Of a DNA stretch of 31,029 nt, positions 10,933-20,200 are shown piece by piece; position 1 is the stretch's first letter, and every line of letters begins with the position of its first letter. The notes beneath the pieces are model-generated. The model ran no database searches. It was not told where the DNA came from and saw only the letters and a list, made by a program, of their open reading frames with translations. The stretch is from DAOUBP01 sp034432655. Lineage in GTDB: Bacteria; Chloroflexota; Anaerolineae; CG2-30-64-16. Made by a program: the position numbers and the translations under genes. The DNA is taken from assembly GCA_034432655.1 (NCBI GenBank), contig DAOUBP010000167.1, forward strand, positions 1-31,029, written 5' to 3'.

Positions 10933-11430
10933 ATGTCCGAGGAAGCGTTCGCGAACAGCGAGGAGATGGGTCGGCGGAAGTTCCTGGCGGGTATCATCGG
11001 TGTGGTGGCCAGCACGGTTGCGGCTCTGGTAGGCATCCCGGCGATCGGCTACTTGATTTCCCCGGGTGTCAAGAAACAAAATGAGGATAAGTGGCTGACC
11101 CTGGGCCCGGTCAGCAGCCTCACCCCTGGGGTGCCGACCGGTTTTCCCTACTCACGCCGGATCAAGGATGGCTGGGTGGAATCTACGCAGACCGGCATCG
11201 CGTATGCTATCACCCATGATGGCCAGGAGGTCAAAGTCTTCTCCAACCTCTGCACCCATCTCAACTGTCGGGTGACCTGGAACGAGGCCAGACAGGGCTT
11301 TTTCTGCCCCTGCCACGACGGCCTGTTCGGTATTGACGGCCAGGTGCTGGCCGGGCCGCCCCCCAGGCCGCTGGATCAGTTCAAGACGAAGATCGAGAAC
11401 GGCCAGCTCTCGATTTTGTTGGAGGCTTAG
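10933..11430 (+). CDS. qcrA: Rieske [2Fe-2S] protein of a quinol:cytochrome c oxidoreductase
   Basis: 165 residues. It accepts an electron from quinol at the outer Qo site and passes it to cytochrome c. Cluster ligands are C107 and H109 (CTHLNC) and C125 and H128 (CPCHDG); C112 and C127 can form the usual disulfide. The N-terminus GRRKFLAG followed by a hydrophobic stretch (residues ~18-40) is a Tat-type twin-arginine signal anchor, as expected for a Rieske protein folded in the cytosol. First gene of the operon, with AAGGAGG before the ATG. The same string AAGGAGGCCAACC precedes sdhD. The next gene begins 2 nt after the stop. Confidence 0.95.
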   Translation: MSEEAFANSEEMGRRKFLAGIIGVVASTVAALVGIPAIGYLISPGVKKQNEDKWLTLGPVSSLTPGVPTGFPYSRRIKDGWVESTQTGIAYAITHDGQEVKVFSNLCTHLNCRVTWNEARQGFFCPCHDGLFGIDGQVLAGPPPRPLDQFKTKIENGQLSILLEA

Positions 11431-11432
11431 CC

Positions 11433-12122
11433 GTGGCGAACACCCCCTCTCGCAGCCCCGGCCGCGGACAGGCCGTCTTCGCATGGCTCGATGAACGCAT
11501 CGGGCTCACCACCATCTGGAAGACGATTTTTGACCGCGCTGTGCCGGAAACCAACTGGTTCTATACCTTCGGCAGCGCCACCCTGGTCCTTTGTCTGCTG
11601 CAGGGCATTACAGGCATGCTGCTCACCATTTACTACGTGCCATCGCCCGATCATGCCTACGACAGCATCAACTACATCATGACCGAGGTGACCTTCGGCT
11701 GGCTCATCCGGGGGATGCACCACTGGGGCGCCACCTTGCTGGTGATCGTAGTGTTCCTCCATATGCTGAAGTCGTACTTTGTCGGCGCTTACAAATATCC
11801 CCGGGAGTTGACCTGGATCACGGGCGGCCTGTTGCTCCTGCTAGTGCTGGTGATGGGCTTTTCCGGCTACCTTTTGCCGTGGAACCAGAAGGCCTACTGG
11901 GCCACATCGGTGGGCACGGCCATTCTGGGCGCCATACCGGTGATCGGTGAGGCGTTGATGCGGATTGCCCGGGGCGGCACCGAAATCGGCGCGGTGACCC
12001 TGGCGCGTTTCTACGGCCTGCATATCTGGTGGGTGCCGCTGGCCATCCTGGGCCTGATCGGCTTCCATCTGTATCTGGTGATCCGTATCGGCATCACGCA
12101 CCCGCCGGAAAGAGACGAGTAG
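11433..12122 (+). CDS. qcrB: Cytochrome b6 (N-terminal half of split cytochrome b)
   Basis: 229 residues, four hydrophobic helices. Haem ligands: H96 or H97 (RGMHHWGA) with H110 (FLHMLKSYF), and H197 (FYGLHIWWVP) with H212 (GFHLYLV). The 14 residues between the last pair are the spacing of cytochrome b6 and Bacillus QcrB, rather than the 13 of mitochondrial cytochrome b. GYLLPW is the usual b-family motif near the Qo site. The GTG start at 11433 has GGAGG inside the end of the Rieske gene. The C-terminal cytochrome b half is encoded by the next gene, so this complex is b6f/Bacillus-like in architecture. Confidence 0.94.
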   Translation: MANTPSRSPGRGQAVFAWLDERIGLTTIWKTIFDRAVPETNWFYTFGSATLVLCLLQGITGMLLTIYYVPSPDHAYDSINYIMTEVTFGWLIRGMHHWGATLLVIVVFLHMLKSYFVGAYKYPRELTWITGGLLLLLVLVMGFSGYLLPWNQKAYWATSVGTAILGAIPVIGEALMRIARGGTEIGAVTLARFYGLHIWWVPLAILGLIGFHLYLVIRIGITHPPERDE

Positions 12123-12178
12123 TTGCGTACTGCATGTTGCGTGCTGCGTACCGTGTCTTGCGTACTGCGTAGTCCGTA
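12123..12178 (+). repeat. Eight heptamer units (YTGCGTA) filling the gap between the two cytochrome b genes
   Basis: TTGCGTA, CTGCATG, TTGCGTG, CTGCGTA, CCGTGTC, TTGCGTA, CTGCGTA, GTCCGTA: eight 7-nt units without a break. The array begins at the base after the TAG stop and ends at the purine-rich ribosome binding site of the next gene. It is the reverse complement of the TACGCAR family found inside acnA and the radical SAM gene. Confidence 0.9.
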
Positions 12179-12192
12179 AAGGATTGGTCTCC

Positions 12193-13290
12193 ATGAACGA
12201 AGCCGAGAAGCAAGCCTACTGGAAGAAGTATAAGGAAAAGAAGGCCGCCGGCGAGCGCTTCTTCCCGCATTCTATCGCGAAAGACGCCGTGGTCTCCCTT
12301 TTCATTTTCATTTTGTTGCTGGGCCTGGTGGTGTTCGTGGGCGTGCCCAGCGAACCGCCGGCTAATCCCTCGGACACCTCGTACATCCCGCGGCCGGAAT
12401 GGTACTTCTTGTGGACCTTCCAGCTCCTTAAGTATTTTCCCGGCCAGTTTGAAGGGGTGGCGATCCTCGGCCTGGGCCTGGCGATCTTTGTGGGCCTGTT
12501 CGGGCTGCCCTTCTTCGATCGCAGCCCCAAGCGCCACCCGCTGAACCGGCCGGTGGCCAGCACAGCCATGGTGGCGATCGTGCTGGGGATGGTGCTCCTG
12601 ACGGTCCAGGCGGTGGTGACAACCCCACCGCAAGCCGAAGGGGTCGTTGTGGGCGGAACCCTGGAGGAGCGCATCGAGGCCGGCGGCAAGCTCTACGCGG
12701 AATACTGCGCCGAGTGTCACGGCCAGGAAGGCGAGGGCGCCGAGCTGCCCGATCAACCCGGCGAGTACACCAACCCGCTGAACGATCAGGACTTTCTGAC
12801 CACCCACACTAACGAGGTGATCTTCAACGTGATTGACTACGGGTGGCAATCGCTGGGCATGCCGCCCTTCGGGTTGCGCTACGGCGGCAATCTGACCGAT
12901 CCCGATATCCGGGCGATTGTAGACTTCGTCAAAGCCTGGTACATCCCCGAGGAGGAAGCCGGCGCCGAGGGTGATCTGGCTGCCCTGGCGGCCGTGGAGA
13001 ACCCCAGTTTCGCGCAGCACATCTGGCCTATCATCGAGAAGCGTTGTTTGAGCTGTCATGGCAAGCGCATCAAGGGCGGCTACAGCATGGCGGACTACGA
13101 CAAAATGATGAACACGGGCGACAACGCGCCGGTCATCATCCCCGGCGATGCGGCCAACAGCATCCTGGCGCAGATGCTGCGCGGCATCAAAACCCCGGCC
13201 GGCGGCCAGATGCCGCCCGGGCGGCCCCTGAAACCGGAGCAGATCCAGGTCTTCGAGCGCTGGATCAACCAGGGGGCGCTGAACAACTAA
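12193..13290 (+). CDS. qcrC: Cytochrome b subunit IV fused to a two-haem cytochrome c region
   Basis: 365 residues. The N-terminal ~150 residues are the cytochrome b C-terminal half (subunit IV type): PRPEWYFLWTFQLLKYFPG includes the PEWY quinol-site motif, with three hydrophobic segments. Then come two c-type haem sites. CAECH (172-176) lies in a mono-haem domain, with MPPFG as a possible Met ligand. CLSCH (285-289) lies in a domain resembling the haem modules of Planctomycetes proteins (IIPGDAANSILAQML, MPPGRPL, WINQGAL). Bacillus QcrC is the known precedent for subunit IV joined to one cytochrome c; the second haem module is an addition. The start is ATG 12193, with AAAGGA at 12178-12183; the upstream TTG at 12184 lacks spacing. 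Together with the Rieske and b6 genes it makes a menaquinol or quinol:cytochrome c reductase. Confidence 0.92.
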   Translation: MNEAEKQAYWKKYKEKKAAGERFFPHSIAKDAVVSLFIFILLLGLVVFVGVPSEPPANPSDTSYIPRPEWYFLWTFQLLKYFPGQFEGVAILGLGLAIFVGLFGLPFFDRSPKRHPLNRPVASTAMVAIVLGMVLLTVQAVVTTPPQAEGVVVGGTLEERIEAGGKLYAEYCAECHGQEGEGAELPDQPGEYTNPLNDQDFLTTHTNEVIFNVIDYGWQSLGMPPFGLRYGGNLTDPDIRAIVDFVKAWYIPEEEAGAEGDLAALAAVENPSFAQHIWPIIEKRCLSCHGKRIKGGYSMADYDKMMNTGDNAPVIIPGDAANSILAQMLRGIKTPAGGQMPPGRPLKPEQIQVFERWINQGALNN

Positions 13291-13316
13291 CAGGCCAAGC
13301 TTAGCGAGAGGTGACC

Positions 13317-13709
13317 ATGAGCAAACTTGCGCGCGTGACCCTTCCCCAGGCCCTCGCCTACCGTGGGGGCCAGCCGATGATCGCCTGGCTGTTGCATCGT
13401 ATCAGCGGTATCGGCATCGTCCTGTTCGTCGCCATGCACGTGTTGGCCGCCTTCACGGTTTATTCGGTGGAAGGCACAGCCGGTGCCGTGGGCAATTTCC
13501 TGACCGATCTCTATGTCAGCACGCCGATGCAGGTTTTCATCCTGTTCGCCGTGCTTTATCACGGCATCAACGGCCTCCGGGTGGCCGTGCTGGACATGTG
13601 GCCGGGTTTGATGCGGTATAACCGGGAAGCGATGTGGGTGCAATGGGCGCTTTTCCTGCCCATGTTCCTGCTGCCGGCCGCCCTGATGATCATGGGCGTG
13701 AAGCTCTAG
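13317..13709 (+). CDS. sdhC: Succinate dehydrogenase cytochrome b subunit SdhC
   Basis: 130 residues. Membrane anchor that carries haem b and the quinone site of complex II. The N-terminal block QPMIAWLLHRISGIGIVLF is the family signature, with its conserved His and Ser. Three hydrophobic segments follow. LYHGINGLRV supplies a likely haem-ligand His. The start is ATG 13317, preceded by AGAGGTG; an in-frame GTG at 13311 overlaps that site. It is 26 nt after the cytochrome gene and 13 nt before sdhD, inside the same operon. Confidence 0.92.
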   Translation: MSKLARVTLPQALAYRGGQPMIAWLLHRISGIGIVLFVAMHVLAAFTVYSVEGTAGAVGNFLTDLYVSTPMQVFILFAVLYHGINGLRVAVLDMWPGLMRYNREAMWVQWALFLPMFLLPAALMIMGVKL

Positions 13710-13722
13710 AAGGAGGCCAACC

Positions 13723-14160
13723 ATGACGCGATCCGAAGCCCTGGCCCGCGCGGGCGCCGGTGCCGGCCGTTTTGAAGTTTATATGTGGTTCTTTACGCGC
13801 GTTTCAGGCGTGGCGTTGCTGCTGATGGGTGCGTTCAACATCATCTACGCGAACCTGATGGGCGGCTACGGCGCGCTGGATGTGGGCGCGCAGATGCGGT
13901 GGGCGTTCTTCCCGATCTCGTTCCACGTCGAGTCGTCGGCGGTGGAGGTGACGCCTAATTTCTCGAACGCTTTCTGGCAGATGTACAGCTTCCTGTTCAT
14001 CAGCCTGGCGGCCACCCACGGCCTCAACGGCATCCGGATCATCCTGACCGACTACATCCGGTATCCTTTGCTGCAGGCATGGGTCAAGGCGGCCGTGTTC
14101 GGCCTGTGGCTGGTGACGATGATCGCAGCTATCTTTCTCATTTTTGTGTACGCCGGGTAA
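13723..14160 (+). CDS. sdhD: Succinate dehydrogenase hydrophobic anchor subunit SdhD
   Basis: 145 residues with three hydrophobic segments. WFFTRVSGVALLLMGAFN near the N-terminus and ATHGLNGIRIILTDYI mirror the paired HR-SGI and HG-NGLR elements of SdhC, as expected for the second anchor subunit. A perfect AAGGAGG precedes the ATG at 13723. The loop after the first helix (residues ~50-80) is longer than in short SdhD proteins. It lies between sdhC and sdhA. Confidence 0.9.
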   Translation: MTRSEALARAGAGAGRFEVYMWFFTRVSGVALLLMGAFNIIYANLMGGYGALDVGAQMRWAFFPISFHVESSAVEVTPNFSNAFWQMYSFLFISLAATHGLNGIRIILTDYIRYPLLQAWVKAAVFGLWLVTMIAAIFLIFVYAG

Positions 14161-14193
14161 TAATGACCGCGGCGAAAGGAGCGTGACCCGCTT

Positions 14194-15987
14194 ATGCTGC
14201 ATCGTTTTGACGTGGTAGTGGTCGGCGCCGGCGGCGCAGGGTTGATGGCAGCCCTGTACGCGTCGCAAGGCGCCAAGACCGCAGTGATCAGCAAGCTTTA
14301 TCCGACCCGTTCGCACACGGGTACTGCCCAGGGTGGGATCGGCGCCGCGTTAGGGAACATGGAGGAAGACCATCCGGAGTGGCACATTTTCGACACCATC
14401 AAGGGTTCCGACTACCTGGCCGACCAGGATGCGGTGAAGATCCTGTGCGAAGAGGCGGTGGGCATGGTGTACGAGCTGGAGCACATGGGCCTGCCGTTTG
14501 ATCGCACTCCCGATGGCCGTATTGCGCAGCGCCCCTTCGGCGGTCACACCAACAACGTGACCAAGAAGCCGGTGCGCCGCGCCTGCCACGCGGCCGATCG
14601 CACCGGGCACATGATTTTGCAGACGGTCTACCAACAGTGCATCAAGAACAACGTCGCCTTCTTCGACGAATACCAGGTGGTAGACCTGCTGGTGAACGAC
14701 CAGGGCCAGACGGCCGGTGTGGTGGCCGTGCACATTGACAGCGGCCAGTTGCACACCTTCCACGCCAAGGCGGTGGTGTTCGCGACCGGCGGCTTTGGCC
14801 GCATCTGGAAGATCACCTCCAACGCATATGCCCTCACCGGCGATGGCGCGGCTGTGGCCTGGCGCAGAGGGGTGCCGCTGGAGGATATGGAGTTCTTCCA
14901 GTTCCACCCCACCGGCATTAAAGGCCTGGGCATCCTGATCACCGAGGGGGTGCGCGGGGAGGGGGGCGTGCTGATCAACGGCCTGGGCGAGCGGTTCATG
15001 CCGAAATACGCGCCCACCGTCAAAGACCTGGCCTCACGCGATGTGGTCTCGCGGGCCATCTACCTGGAGATCCGGGAGGGCCGCGGGATCAACGGCGAGG
15101 ACTACGTTTACCTGGACGTGCGGCCCGAGACGGTCAACCGCTACTTCGACGAGGACGGGATCAAGAACCCGGACGGCAGCCCGCGGCGGATCACCGCGGC
15201 CGATATCGAGAAGAAACTGCCCGATATCGCCGATTTCTGCCGCACCTATCTGGGCATTGACCCGGTCAAACAGCCTATCCCGATCCAGCCTACTGCGCAC
15301 TACGCCATGGGCGGCATCCCCACCGACAACGACGCAGCCGTGGTGGTAGACGCCCAGAACACGCGCCTGCCCGGGTTCTTCGCGGCCGGCGAGGTGGCGT
15401 GCGTCTCGGTGCACGGCGCGAACCGGCTGGGCACCAATTCGTTGGTGGACATCCTGGTATTCGGCCGCCGGGCCGGCCGGAACGCGGCCGCCTATGCCAA
15501 TGCGGCCGATTGGCCAGCGCTCCCGCTGCAGCCCGACGCCAATGCCCAGGCCCAGCTCGAGCAGTTGCGGCACAACGAGGGGAAAGAGTCGGTCGGCCAG
15601 ATCCGCAAAGAGCTGCGGGCGATGATGATGGACAACGTGGGGGTCTTCCGCACTCACGAACTGCTGACCGAGGCCTTGTCTAAGCTGGAGGAGCTACAGG
15701 AGCGCTACAGCCGCGTCTCCATCATGGACAAGGGCTTGCGCTGGAACACGGAGCTGCTGGAGGCATGGGAACTGGGCTGCTTGTTGGACCTGGCCAAAGC
15801 GACCACTGTGGCGGCCCTGGCGCGCACCGAGAGCCGCGGGGCCCATGCGCGCGAGGATTACCCGGAGCGCGATGACGTCAACTGGCTCAAACACTCCCTT
15901 GCCTATCGCCAGCCCGATGGCAGCATCCGCCTGGATTACAAACCGGTGCGACTGGGCCTGTACGCGCCGGCCAAACGTGTTTACTAA
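14194..15987 (+). CDS. sdhA: Succinate dehydrogenase flavoprotein subunit
   Basis: 597 residues. It oxidises succinate to fumarate with covalent FAD. VVVVGAGGAGLMAALYAS at the N-terminus is the dinucleotide fold. H41 in PTRSHTGTAQGG is the expected FAD-linked histidine. FQFHPTGIKGLGILITEGVRGEGG and HGANRLGTNSLVD are the conserved substrate and FAD segments. The C-terminal domain ends in DYKPVRLGLYAPAKRVY. The length is normal. AAGGAG precedes the ATG at 14194. It is followed by sdhB after 14 nt. Reverse (fumarate reductase) function cannot be excluded from sequence, but the surrounding TCA and oxidative genes favour oxidation. Confidence 0.97.
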   Translation: MLHRFDVVVVGAGGAGLMAALYASQGAKTAVISKLYPTRSHTGTAQGGIGAALGNMEEDHPEWHIFDTIKGSDYLADQDAVKILCEEAVGMVYELEHMGLPFDRTPDGRIAQRPFGGHTNNVTKKPVRRACHAADRTGHMILQTVYQQCIKNNVAFFDEYQVVDLLVNDQGQTAGVVAVHIDSGQLHTFHAKAVVFATGGFGRIWKITSNAYALTGDGAAVAWRRGVPLEDMEFFQFHPTGIKGLGILITEGVRGEGGVLINGLGERFMPKYAPTVKDLASRDVVSRAIYLEIREGRGINGEDYVYLDVRPETVNRYFDEDGIKNPDGSPRRITAADIEKKLPDIADFCRTYLGIDPVKQPIPIQPTAHYAMGGIPTDNDAAVVVDAQNTRLPGFFAAGEVACVSVHGANRLGTNSLVDILVFGRRAGRNAAAYANAADWPALPLQPDANAQAQLEQLRHNEGKESVGQIRKELRAMMMDNVGVFRTHELLTEALSKLEELQERYSRVSIMDKGLRWNTELLEAWELGCLLDLAKATTVAALARTESRGAHAREDYPERDDVNWLKHSLAYRQPDGSIRLDYKPVRLGLYAPAKRVY

Positions 15988-16001
15988 GCCTGGGGGCAGC
16001 C

Positions 16002-16703
16002 ATGAACGTAAAGGTCAAAATCCGCCGCTTCAACCCTGAGAAGGATCGCAAGCCGTATTGGGCCGAGTACACGGTGGACGCCCAGCCCTCCGACCGGGTG
16101 CTCGATCTGTTGGTGAGCATCAAGGAAAACCAGGACGGCACCCTGACCTTCCGTCGGTCGTGCGCCCACGGCATCTGCGGCTCCGACGCAATGGTGATCA
16201 ACGGCCGCAACCGGTTGGCTTGCAAGGTGTTGGTGAAGGACGTGGGCAAGCAGGTGGTGGTAGAGCCGCTGCGAGGCCTGCCGGTGATCAAGGACCTGAC
16301 CGTGGACATGGAGCCGTTCTTCCGCAAGTACCGCTCCATCAAGCCGTACCTGATGAACGATGATCCGCCGCCGTACACCGAACGGCTGCAAAGCCCCGAG
16401 GCGCGTGCCCGGTTCGACGACACCACCAAGTGTATCCTGTGCGCCGCCTGCACCACTTCGTGCCCCAGTTTTTGGGCCAGGGACAGCTACCTGGGGCCGG
16501 CCGCCATCGTCCAGGCGCATCGTTTCATCTTCGATGATCGGGATCACGGCGCGCAAGTGCGCCTGGCGTTGCTGGCCGAGGCCGACGGGGTATGGCGCTG
16601 CCGCACCATCTACAACTGTGTTGAGGCCTGCCCGCGCGACATTGACATTACGCGCGCGATCGGCGAAGTGAAGAAGGCGATCCTGACCGGGGATGTGAGT
16701 TAG
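16002..16703 (+). CDS. sdhB: Succinate dehydrogenase iron-sulfur subunit
   Basis: 233 residues. It carries electrons from SdhA to the quinone site. The [2Fe-2S] site is CAHGICGSD (C54, C59, D62) plus a later Cys in GRNRLAC; Asp in the third position is also seen in E. coli SdhB. The second half holds the ferredoxin-like clusters CILCAACTTSCPS and CRTIYNCVEACPRDID, giving [4Fe-4S] and [3Fe-4S] sites. Last gene of the operon. Its stop is 24 nt from the end of the convergent PDZ gene; no clear hairpin terminator lies in that gap. Confidence 0.97.
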   Translation: MNVKVKIRRFNPEKDRKPYWAEYTVDAQPSDRVLDLLVSIKENQDGTLTFRRSCAHGICGSDAMVINGRNRLACKVLVKDVGKQVVVEPLRGLPVIKDLTVDMEPFFRKYRSIKPYLMNDDPPPYTERLQSPEARARFDDTTKCILCAACTTSCPSFWARDSYLGPAAIVQAHRFIFDDRDHGAQVRLALLAEADGVWRCRTIYNCVEACPRDIDITRAIGEVKKAILTGDVS

Positions 16704-16727
16704 CCAGTCGCCGAACGAATTTCGACA

Positions 16728-17264
16728 TCAATCCCCTGGCCGCTGCCTGCCCATCGAGATCTCCACGAAACGGATGCCGATGTAGGGCCGGGTCTTGTCG
16801 TCCGGGTGCTCGCCCAGGGTCAGGTTCAGGGTGCGGGTCTGCCCCGCGCGCCAGATCTTCAGGGTCACTTTCTGCCCAGGCTTGAAGTCGCTGAGGACCA
16901 TGGCCAGCGGATGATCGGCATCCACCGGCACATCGTTGATGCCCGTGATGATGTCGCCCACCTGCAGCCCGGCACGCTCGGCCGGGGAGCCGGCGATGAC
17001 CTCCCGCACCAACGCGCCGCTCAGCCCCGGCAGGTTGCGGGGGATAAGCGGGAGCTCGGGCAGGGCCGGCATCTGGGGAGTGGGGATCAGCTCCGGCGTG
17101 GGCAGCGGGACCACAGCCGGCGCGCGTGAGGCAGCCGCCTGCCGTCCGATCAGATAGCCGGCCACGCCACCGCCCAAGGCGCCCAGGCACAGCCCCAGCA
17201 ACAACGCGATCGCGCCGGCCAGCAGTGCGATCAAAGCGGTACGATCTTTCCTGGTCTCTTCCAT
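16728..17264 (-). CDS. Membrane-anchored PDZ-domain protein
   Basis: 178 residues. One N-terminal hydrophobic segment (residues ~11-38, glycine-rich) acts as signal anchor. A Pro-rich linker follows (~50-78), then a PDZ domain (~80-155) with GALVREVIAGSPAERAGLQVGDIITGIND. The PDZ resembles those of HtrA/DegP-type proteases, but no protease domain is present. It probably binds extracytoplasmic protein C-termini. It lies 35 nt downstream of the amidase gene on the same strand, with AGGAG 6 nt before the ATG, so it is likely cotranscribed and perhaps a partner of that protein. Partner unknown. Confidence 0.85.
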   Translation of the reverse strand: MEETRKDRTALIALLAGAIALLLGLCLGALGGGVAGYLIGRQAAASRAPAVVPLPTPELIPTPQMPALPELPLIPRNLPGLSGALVREVIAGSPAERAGLQVGDIITGINDVPVDADHPLAMVLSDFKPGQKVTLKIWRAGQTRTLNLTLGEHPDDKTRPYIGIRFVEISMGRQRPGD

Positions 17265-17299
17265 AGATCTCCTCTCCGTATCCCGGTGATCGGTATCTC

Positions 17300-20200
17300 C
17301 TACACGTTGAAAGTCTTGAACCGCCGGCCCGAGCTGGCCAGTTCGTCCAACATGCGTTTGGTATCGGCGAAGTCCACCCCGGCCAGGCGCTCTACCTTGC
17401 AGCCGGCCGCGATCAGCATCTGTTCCACCTCGTAGGGCACGCCGGCCACGCCGCCCACGATGGTGACGTACTCCGCCTGTTTGGCGTCATCGGGCGAGAA
17501 GCCGGCGGTGGGCCGGAAGCGAGCAAAGTAGTTGGTTGCCGCGGCCCAGTCCTCCCTGGCCCAGCTGTCGGCCCGCTGCCAGAAGAGCATGTAATGCCCG
17601 ATGGTCTTGGCCGGCGCGGCAGTCTGACCAGCCTGCACAGCCTTGACGCGGTTCAGGACCTGCGTTTTCCAGTTTTGGCCGGTGTTCCAATCGCTGCCGG
17701 GGCACGAGGTGGCGTTCTGCGGAAACTCCTTATGGCCCAGCACGTTCTTCAACGGGATGTTCAGCTTTTGCATCAGCCAGGCCACCAGATGCCCTACCTG
17801 CTCGATTTGGCGCGGGGTGGGCACGGCGCCGTTCACAAAGTTGCCGGCAATGGTGATCCCCACCGCATAGTGATTCTGCTGGTACACATGGTAGGAGATG
17901 GTCTCCAACTCGTTGGTCTGATAGATGGTGCCATCGGGCGTCACATAGAAGTGATAGCCCATGCCGGGCCAATCCTTGCCCACGTGATACTGGGCAATGC
18001 GCTCCGGGGTCACGTTGGCCGGCGCGGCCGTGTGGTGAATGGCGAGGTGGGTGATCTTGTCCAGCGTCCGGCGGTCGTATTTCAGCGTCGGGTGTTTGGG
18101 CAGTTTGTCGGCGATGTTGATGATCTCGGGCGGCCGCACGCCGGCCGGGCCGGCCGGCACCGCAGGACCGCTGCCGGTCTGCAGTTGAGCGATGCGCGCC
18201 TCCAGATCGCTGATCTTCTTGGTCAGGGTTTGTTTTTCCTGGGCCGCGGCGCTGAGCTGCTGGCTCAGGGTTTGTACTTGCTGGCTGAGTCCGCTCTTTT
18301 CGGTGGTCAGCGTTTGTACCTGTTTGGTCAGCGCGGCCTTATCGTTGGTCAGGGCCTGCACCTGCTGGCTCAGCCCCAGCTTCTCGCTGGTCAACGTCTG
18401 CACCTGTTTGGTGAGGGTCGTCTTATCGTTGGTCAGGGCCTGCACCTGCTGGCTCAGCGTGGCTTTTTCACCCGTCAGGGTCTGTACCTGTTGGGCCAGC
18501 GTGGTTTTCTCGGCCGTCAGAGTTTGCACCTGCTGGGTGAGGGTCTGCACCTGCTTGACCAGCTGCGCCTCGTTGGGCGCCGGCTCCCGCAACTGCGCAA
18601 GCAGCCGGTCGCGTTCTTGCTGCAGCGCGGTGACCCTGGCCAGCGCCTGGTTGAGCGCAGTTTGCAGCTGGGTCACCTGGGCCCGCAGCGCCGCAATGGT
18701 GGCCGCCTCGCCAGGGGTCGGTGGGGTGGTGGGTGTCGTGGGTGTTGTGGGTGTTGTAGGCGTCGTCGGCCCCGTCGGCACCGTGGCCTGGACGGCCGCC
18801 ACCTCGGCCAGCAACATGTCCTTCCAGCGCTTGCCCTGCAGCCATTGCGTGCCCGGGGATTGGGTGACGATGAACTCACTGACCCCCTTGATGTTGGCAG
18901 TGGGGATCTGGTGCTCTTGCATCAACCAGGCGATCAACGTCGCCGCGGCTCTCAGTTGGGCCGGGGTAGGCACCTCGGCGGTGAAGTTGCCGGCTACGGC
19001 GATGTTCACCCCCCCGGCAATCCACGGCTGGGTCAGATCCACCACCTGATCCAGCGGGTTGGTCTGCAAGATGTTGCCCTCGCCGGTGATCAGATACTGG
19101 TACAGGATCGCGCCCCAGCGCCGTTGATGCGCGACCGCAATGCGCTCGGCCGGCACGCTGGGGTCTACGGCCGTGTGGTTGAGGACGATGTATTTGATCT
19201 GGCTCAACGGCCGCTGCTTCATCGCGCCGTCGTTGCGAGGCAGTTGCAGCGAGATGTCGGTGATGGCCGGTTTGGGCAGCTTCGCCGGCGCAGGGCCGGC
19301 CTTAAGCAGGGCCTCTAGCTGTGCCTGCAGCTGCGCGCGCTGTTGTTCGGAGGCGGCGAGCCGGGCCTGGAGGTCGTCCAATTGCGCCTGCAAGGCGCTG
19401 ATCTGGCTCCGCAGCATTTCAAGTTGGGCGGTATCAACGGACGGCACAGAAGGCACGCCAGGCCCTGCGGGCACAGATGGCACCGCGCGGACCTTTTCCA
19501 GCAGCTTGTCTTTCCAACGCTGGCCCTGCAGCCATTGCAGGCCGGGGGAGCGGGTCACGATGAACTCGCTGACCCCCTTGATAGCATCCTCGGGCAAGTT
19601 GTATTTGTAGAGAAGCCAGGCGCACAACTGGGCCAGGGCCGTGAGCTGTGCCTCCGAGGGGGTCGTCTCGTCGAAGTTGCCCGCCACGTAGACGTTAATC
19701 CCGTTGTAGATCCAGCCCTGGTCCCCGCTGACCACTTCGTCAATGGGGTTGGTCTGCTGGATGCGGCCTTCGCCGGTGATGAAGTACTGGCCGACAATGC
19801 CGGGCCAGCGCGCCCGCTGCGCCTGCGCCACCCGTTCCGCGCCCACCTCGGGCCGTACCCCGGTATGGTTGATCACGATATACTTGATGGCTGTCAGTGG
19901 CCGCTTAACGAAGCCCGCTGCATCGCGCGGCAGTTGCGCCGCAATGTCGGTGATCTCCGGCTCCACCGGACCGCCGGCGCCGCTTTGCAGCCGTTCGATC
20001 TGGCGCTCCAGCCGTCTGACCCGCTCGCGGAGCTCGGCCGCCTCCTGGCCCACCAGCCGCAGACGGACGGCGCCCTGCCACTCTTCCATGCTCACCCGCT
20101 GCCAGTCCTGCGTCTTCAGGCCGCTTTCGGGGTGGATGTACTCATCGGTGATGGGATAGCCGGTGAGGTCGAGCCCGTATTGCCGGTGGAACGCGGCGAA

